DNA of 64,000 bases from Palsa-506 sp963755815 (GTDB taxonomy: Bacteria > Actinomycetota > Actinomycetes > Streptosporangiales > Streptosporangiaceae): the NCBI GenBank assembly GCA_963755815.1, contig CAVWLF010000005.1, forward strand, positions 682,001-746,000, given 5' to 3'. The number at the start of each line of letters is the position of its first letter. Position 1 is the stretch's first letter. The notes under the pieces are model-generated. The model was not told where the DNA came from, ran no database searches, and saw nothing but the letters and a program-made list of their open reading frames with translations. Made by a program: the position numbers and the translations under genes. Positions 60,397 to 64,000 of this stretch are shown in pieces.

Positions 60397-62957
60397 GTGA
60401 GCGGGCAGGTGCCTCGGGTGGCGTGGTTCCGGTTCCGGGCCACGTTCCGCCGCCGGCTGGGTGGCTACCTGGTCCTGGCGGTGCTGATCGGGATCGTCGG
60501 CGGGGTGGCGATGGCCTCCATGGTGGCCGCCCGGCGTACCGACGCCTCCTACCCGAAGTTCCTGGCCAGCACCAATCCCTCCGACCTGATCATCCAGCCG
60601 AACGGGGGCGGGACCGGGGCCACCGCCGGCGCCGTCTATCGGTCCTACCTCGGCTTTCTCTCCCAGCTGGCCCGGCTTCCGCATGTGCAGAAGGTCAGGA
60701 GCGGCGGGAATTTCACCGCGGCCACCCTGACCCCGAGCGGCGGGATCGGTACCGTGCTCCAGTCGCAGGTGCAGCTGATCGCCAGCACCGATGGCCTCTT
60801 CTCCGGCCAGGACAAGGTGACGATGACGGCGGGCCGACGGCCGATCCGGCGCGGGCCGACGAGGTCGTGGCCAGCACCCGGGCCGCCGCCCTGCTGGGCC
60901 TGCACGTGGGATCGCGGGTTCCGGTCGGGATCTGGTCCGACGTCCAGAAGAGCACCCGCTTCCACGCCAGGCTCGACCTGAAAGTGGTCGGGATCGGGGC
61001 GTTCAACACCCAGGTACTCCAGGACGACATCGACAAGGACCAGACCGGATTCCTGCTCGGGACGCCCGCGCTCGGCCGCGAGTTCGCCACCTGCTGCAGC
61101 GATAGCATCTACGACGGCCTGCGGCTGGCCGGCGGCAGCCGGTACGACGCCGCCGTCGAGCGGGAGTACGAGCATCTCATCGCGACCAGCGCGTTCTACG
61201 GCCATGGCGCAGGCCAGATCCTGCAGGTTTTCCAGGTCTACGACACCTCGGTCATCGAGGCCGAGGCGCAGCGGGCGATCCGGCCGGAGGCCATCGCGCT
61301 CGGCGTGTTCGGGCTCATTGCCGGGCTTGCGGCGCTGCTGATCGGGGCTCAGTCGATCTCCCGGCAGCTGCGGGCCGGCGCCGGCGACGCGGAGATCCTG
61401 CGGGCCCTGGGCGCCGGGCCGGCCGTGACGATGGCCGACGGGCTGGCCGGCGTCCTCGGTGCCGTGCTCGCCGGGTCGCTGCTCGCGGCGGCCGTGGCGG
61501 TCGGCCTGTCGCCATTCTCGCTGTTCGGCCCGGTGCGCGCGGTCGAGCCCGGGCGCGGGGTGTACCTGGACCGGGCCGTGCTCGGGCTCGGGGCGCTGGC
61601 GCTGGCCCTGATCCTGGGCGGGATCGCGGCCGCCATCGCGTACCGGCAGGCGCACCGGCGGGCCGCCACGGTGGCCCCGGACCGGGGATCAGGCGTGGTC
61701 CGGGCGGCCATGACGGCCGGGCTGCCTGCTACCGGGGTGGCGGGCCTGCGGTTCGCGCTGGAGCAGGGACGCGGTCGCACCGCGGTGCCGGTCCGCTCGG
61801 TGATGGCCGGGGCGGTGCTGGCGGCCGCCGTGGTCATGGCCACGCTCACTTTCGGCGCCAGCCTGGGCACGCTGATCTCGCACCCGGCCCTGTACGGGTG
61901 GAACTTCAGCTATGCGCTGTACTCAACCGATGGCTGGGGGCCATTCCCGCCCGTGGCCACCGCGCTGGTGCACCGGGACCGTTCGGTCGAGGCCAGCACC
62001 GGAGCCTACTTCCTAACCGTCCAGATCGACGGGCAGACGGTGCCGGCCGTCCTCTCGCCGGTCCGCCCGGCCGTGGCGTCCCGCCCGCTGACCGGCGGCG
62101 GGCTCGACCGGCCCGGCGAGATCGTGCTCGGCCCGGCCACCCTCGCCCAGCTGCACAAGCGCGTCGGTGACACGGTCACGGTGTCCCTCAGCGGCGTCAT
62201 CCCCGGTGCGGCGCGGCTGAAGATCGCGGGTACGGCCGCGCTGCCGACCATCGGCGACACCCTCGGCATTCACCCCTCCATGAGCACCGGGGCCATCCTG
62301 CCCACCCAGGTGATCCCGGCGTCCGTCTTCCGGCGGGAGTACGGGCCGGAGAACGGGCCCAACGCCATCTTCATCCGGCTGCGTCCCGGCGTCAGCCAGG
62401 CCGCGGGTCTGCGGTCACTGGAGCAGATCGCCGCGAAGTACAACCAGCTCGCGCACTCGCCGCGGCTGCTGGCGCACGAAGGCCCGCAAGCCCTGCAGAT
62501 CCAGGCCAGCGTGCTGCCGCCGCAGCGGCCGGCCGAGATCGTGAACTACAAGTCGATGGGCACGATGCCGGCGGTCCTGTCCGCCGGGCTGGCGGCCGGC
62601 GCGGTGGCCGGCCTGGGGCTGACCCTCGTGGCGTCGGTGCGCCGCCGCCGCCGTGACTTCGCGCTGCTCAAGACGCTCGGGTTTACCCGGCGGCAGCTGG
62701 CGGGCGCGGTGGCCTGGCAGTCCACCGTGATCGCCCTGGTCGGCCTGATCATCGGCGTGCCGCTGGGCATCGCCGGGGGCCGGTGGCTGTGGCTGCTGTT
62801 CGCGCGCGAGCTGTCGGCCGTCCCCGACGTTACGATCCCGGCCGGTTCGATCGCCCTGGCCGGGCTTACCGCCCTGATCCTGGCCAATGTCGTCGCAGCG
62901 CTCCCTGGACGCCGGGCTGCCCGGACGCCTGCAGCTGCCATCCTGCGAGCGGAGTGA
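60397..62957 (+). CDS. Second FtsX/MacB-type permease, frameshifted near 60840
   Basis: A paralogue of the previous permease: GTG start at 60397 with AAGGAGGGG upstream, same N-terminal helix, then a divergent first extracytoplasmic domain. One base is missing near 60836-60843 (GGCCGACGGCCGATCC, where the paralogue reads GGCCGCCGGGCCGATCC); the rest continues in the next frame to 62957 with the full double-FtsX layout (LLKTLGFTRRQL near the end). Corrected length would be about 853 residues, so it may be a sequencing error. The stop overlaps the kinase start. Confidence 0.82.
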
Positions 62958-64000
62958 TGATGAACAGTACCCTGCATGATCCGGCCGTCGTGATCCCGCC
63001 GCGCGGCGGAACAGCGGTGCGCCGCACGGTCACCGGCCTGGTCGTGCCGGCCGCCACCATCATCGTCGTGCTGGCCGGGCTGCACGCCGCCGTCCCCGGC
63101 GGGATATCCGACCTGCAGGCGGTGGGATTCGGCCTGGTCGTCGTCGCGGCACTATCGGGTGCGGTGACCGCATATGCGCCGGAACGGTCACCGCAGTGGC
63201 AGGTCGCGTTCGCCTCGCTGGCCGCCGCGGTGGCACTCAGTGCCGCGCGGATCGCCGACGAGGGATCCGGCGGCCAGCATCAGGCCGCACGCGGCGTTGC
63301 CACCATTGCCGTGCTGCTGACGATCGCGATCTCCTTCCATCTCATGCTGGCCCTGCCCGATGGCCGGCTCGGCAGCCAGGCCCGGCGAGTGAGCGCCGGG
63401 ATTGGTTATGCCGCCGCGCTCGGTACCGGGCTGACGCTGGCGATCGCGCGCCATCCGTTCCCGCCCGTAGCGGTGGCGCTGACCTGGTCGCTGGCCGTGG
63501 CCTGCGCGCTTCCGGCCGTGCGGTTCCGGTATCTGGCCTCGGCCGGCCGCGACCGGCAGCGGATGCAGTGGATCGCCGTCGGCAGTGCCCTCGCGGCCCA
63601 GACCGCGCTGATCGTCGTGGTCCTGCACGTGCTCGTCGGCTGGCCGGCGCCGGTCGCCGCCGTGGCGGCCGGCTGTGCCGTGTTCCTCCCGCTGGGGATG
63701 ATGGCCGCCGACGTGCGCGGCGTCGGAGCCTACGGCGGCCGCGTCCTGGTCCAGGTGATATCGGTGGCGGGATTCACCGTGGTGGTCGCGGCCATCTATC
63801 TCATCATCGTGTTCGGCATCGGCACCGCGCCGACCGACGCGGCCGACCGTGAGCTGCTCGGGCTGTCGATGCTGGCCGCTGCCGTGGCCGCGATCGGCTA
63901 CCTCCCGGCCAGGGACCGGCTGGTCGCCTCGGCCAAGCGCTTCGTCTACGGGGCGCGCGAGGCGCCGGACGAGGCACTCCGCACCTTCGGCAGCCGCCTG
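62957..64000 (+). CDS. Membrane histidine kinase, N-terminal part (continues past window)
   Basis: 348 codons open to the window edge. The start overlaps the previous stop by one base (TGATG). A short polar N-terminus is followed by about seven to eight hydrophobic helices, with the cytoplasmic loop LPDGRLGSQARR seen in NarL-class actinobacterial kinases, and then a helical linker (LPARDRLVASAKRFVYGAREAPDEALRTFGSRL) that normally leads to a GAF or dimerisation domain. The catalytic part lies outside. As the last gene of the set it is the likely partner of the REC-LuxR-cyclase regulator. Confidence 0.75.
   Translation, partial: MMNSTLHDPAVVIPPRGGTAVRRTVTGLVVPAATIIVVLAGLHAAVPGGISDLQAVGFGLVVVAALSGAVTAYAPERSPQWQVAFASLAAAVALSAARIADEGSGGQHQAARGVATIAVLLTIAISFHLMLALPDGRLGSQARRVSAGIGYAAALGTGLTLAIARHPFPPVAVALTWSLAVACALPAVRFRYLASAGRDRQRMQWIAVGSALAAQTALIVVVLHVLVGWPAPVAAVAAGCAVFLPLGMMAADVRGVGAYGGRVLVQVISVAGFTVVVAAIYLIIVFGIGTAPTDAADRELLGLSMLAAAVAAIGYLPARDRLVASAKRFVYGAREAPDEALRTFGSRL

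Overview
The window is very GC-rich DNA of a filamentous-type actinobacterium (Actinomycetota). The evidence is near-universal G/C third codon positions, frequent GTG/TTG starts, 4-base ATGA/GTGA gene overlaps, and actinobacterial markers (CarD, a SenX3-RegX3-like pair, DUF397, DUF2637, an F420/PPOX-type oxidoreductase, CsoR). The core synteny rlmB-cysS ... ispF-carD ... regX3-senX3 ... gpm-ybjN is the usual actinobacterial order, but ispD is not between carD and ispF. I cannot place the organism below phylum or class level with confidence. No tRNA, rRNA, CRISPR array or complete insertion sequence was recognised.

Layout. 1-2.9 kb: 3' part of an ABC-F protein, a phospholipase C-like phosphoesterase and a small membrane protein. 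3-10.2 kb: housekeeping genes rlmB, cysS, ispF and carD, interrupted by homogentisate dioxygenase, a PPOX protein and a frameshifted DUF2637 protein. 10.5-17.4 kb: envelope proteins, regX3/senX3, gpm, ybjN and csoR, with several short tandem repeats between genes. 17.7-21.5 kb: a five-gene, tightly overlapping electron-transfer operon (small membrane protein, ApbE, ferric-reductase-like heme protein, NuoF-like SLBB protein, ferredoxin). 21.7-27.7 kb: two GT-C-like membrane proteins, a class A beta-lactamase-fold protein, a CoA-transferase and DUF397. 27.8-37.4 kb: an ion-transport block with two NRAMP-related transporters lacking the canonical metal-site Met, a membrane-less MgtE-type sensor overlapping one of them, a KimA-like permease fused to an OB fold, and a CDF exporter. 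37.5-43.3 kb: a ferritin-like diiron protein, GNAT, GH1 beta-glucosidase and a cyclase-ATPase-TPR protein (frameshifted).

43.4-64 kb is the most unusual part: a cyclic-nucleotide signalling island. It encodes a REC-LuxR HTH-class III cyclase regulator, a cNMP-binding protein, an MBL-fold hydrolase, a secreted protein, a MacB-like ABC ATPase with FtsX-type permeases, and the start of a membrane histidine kinase. A 7,130-bp stretch of it (44693-51821) is directly tandemly duplicated (51823-58951), with roughly 1% divergence by eye. Each copy has decayed in different genes. A 17-bp motif recurs in both intergenic regions of each copy. Part of the intact permease looks gene-converted with its neighbouring paralogue.

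At least seven single-base frameshifts interrupt otherwise well-conserved proteins in this window. Some may be sequencing errors; read data would be needed to tell. Percentages and alignments were done by eye.
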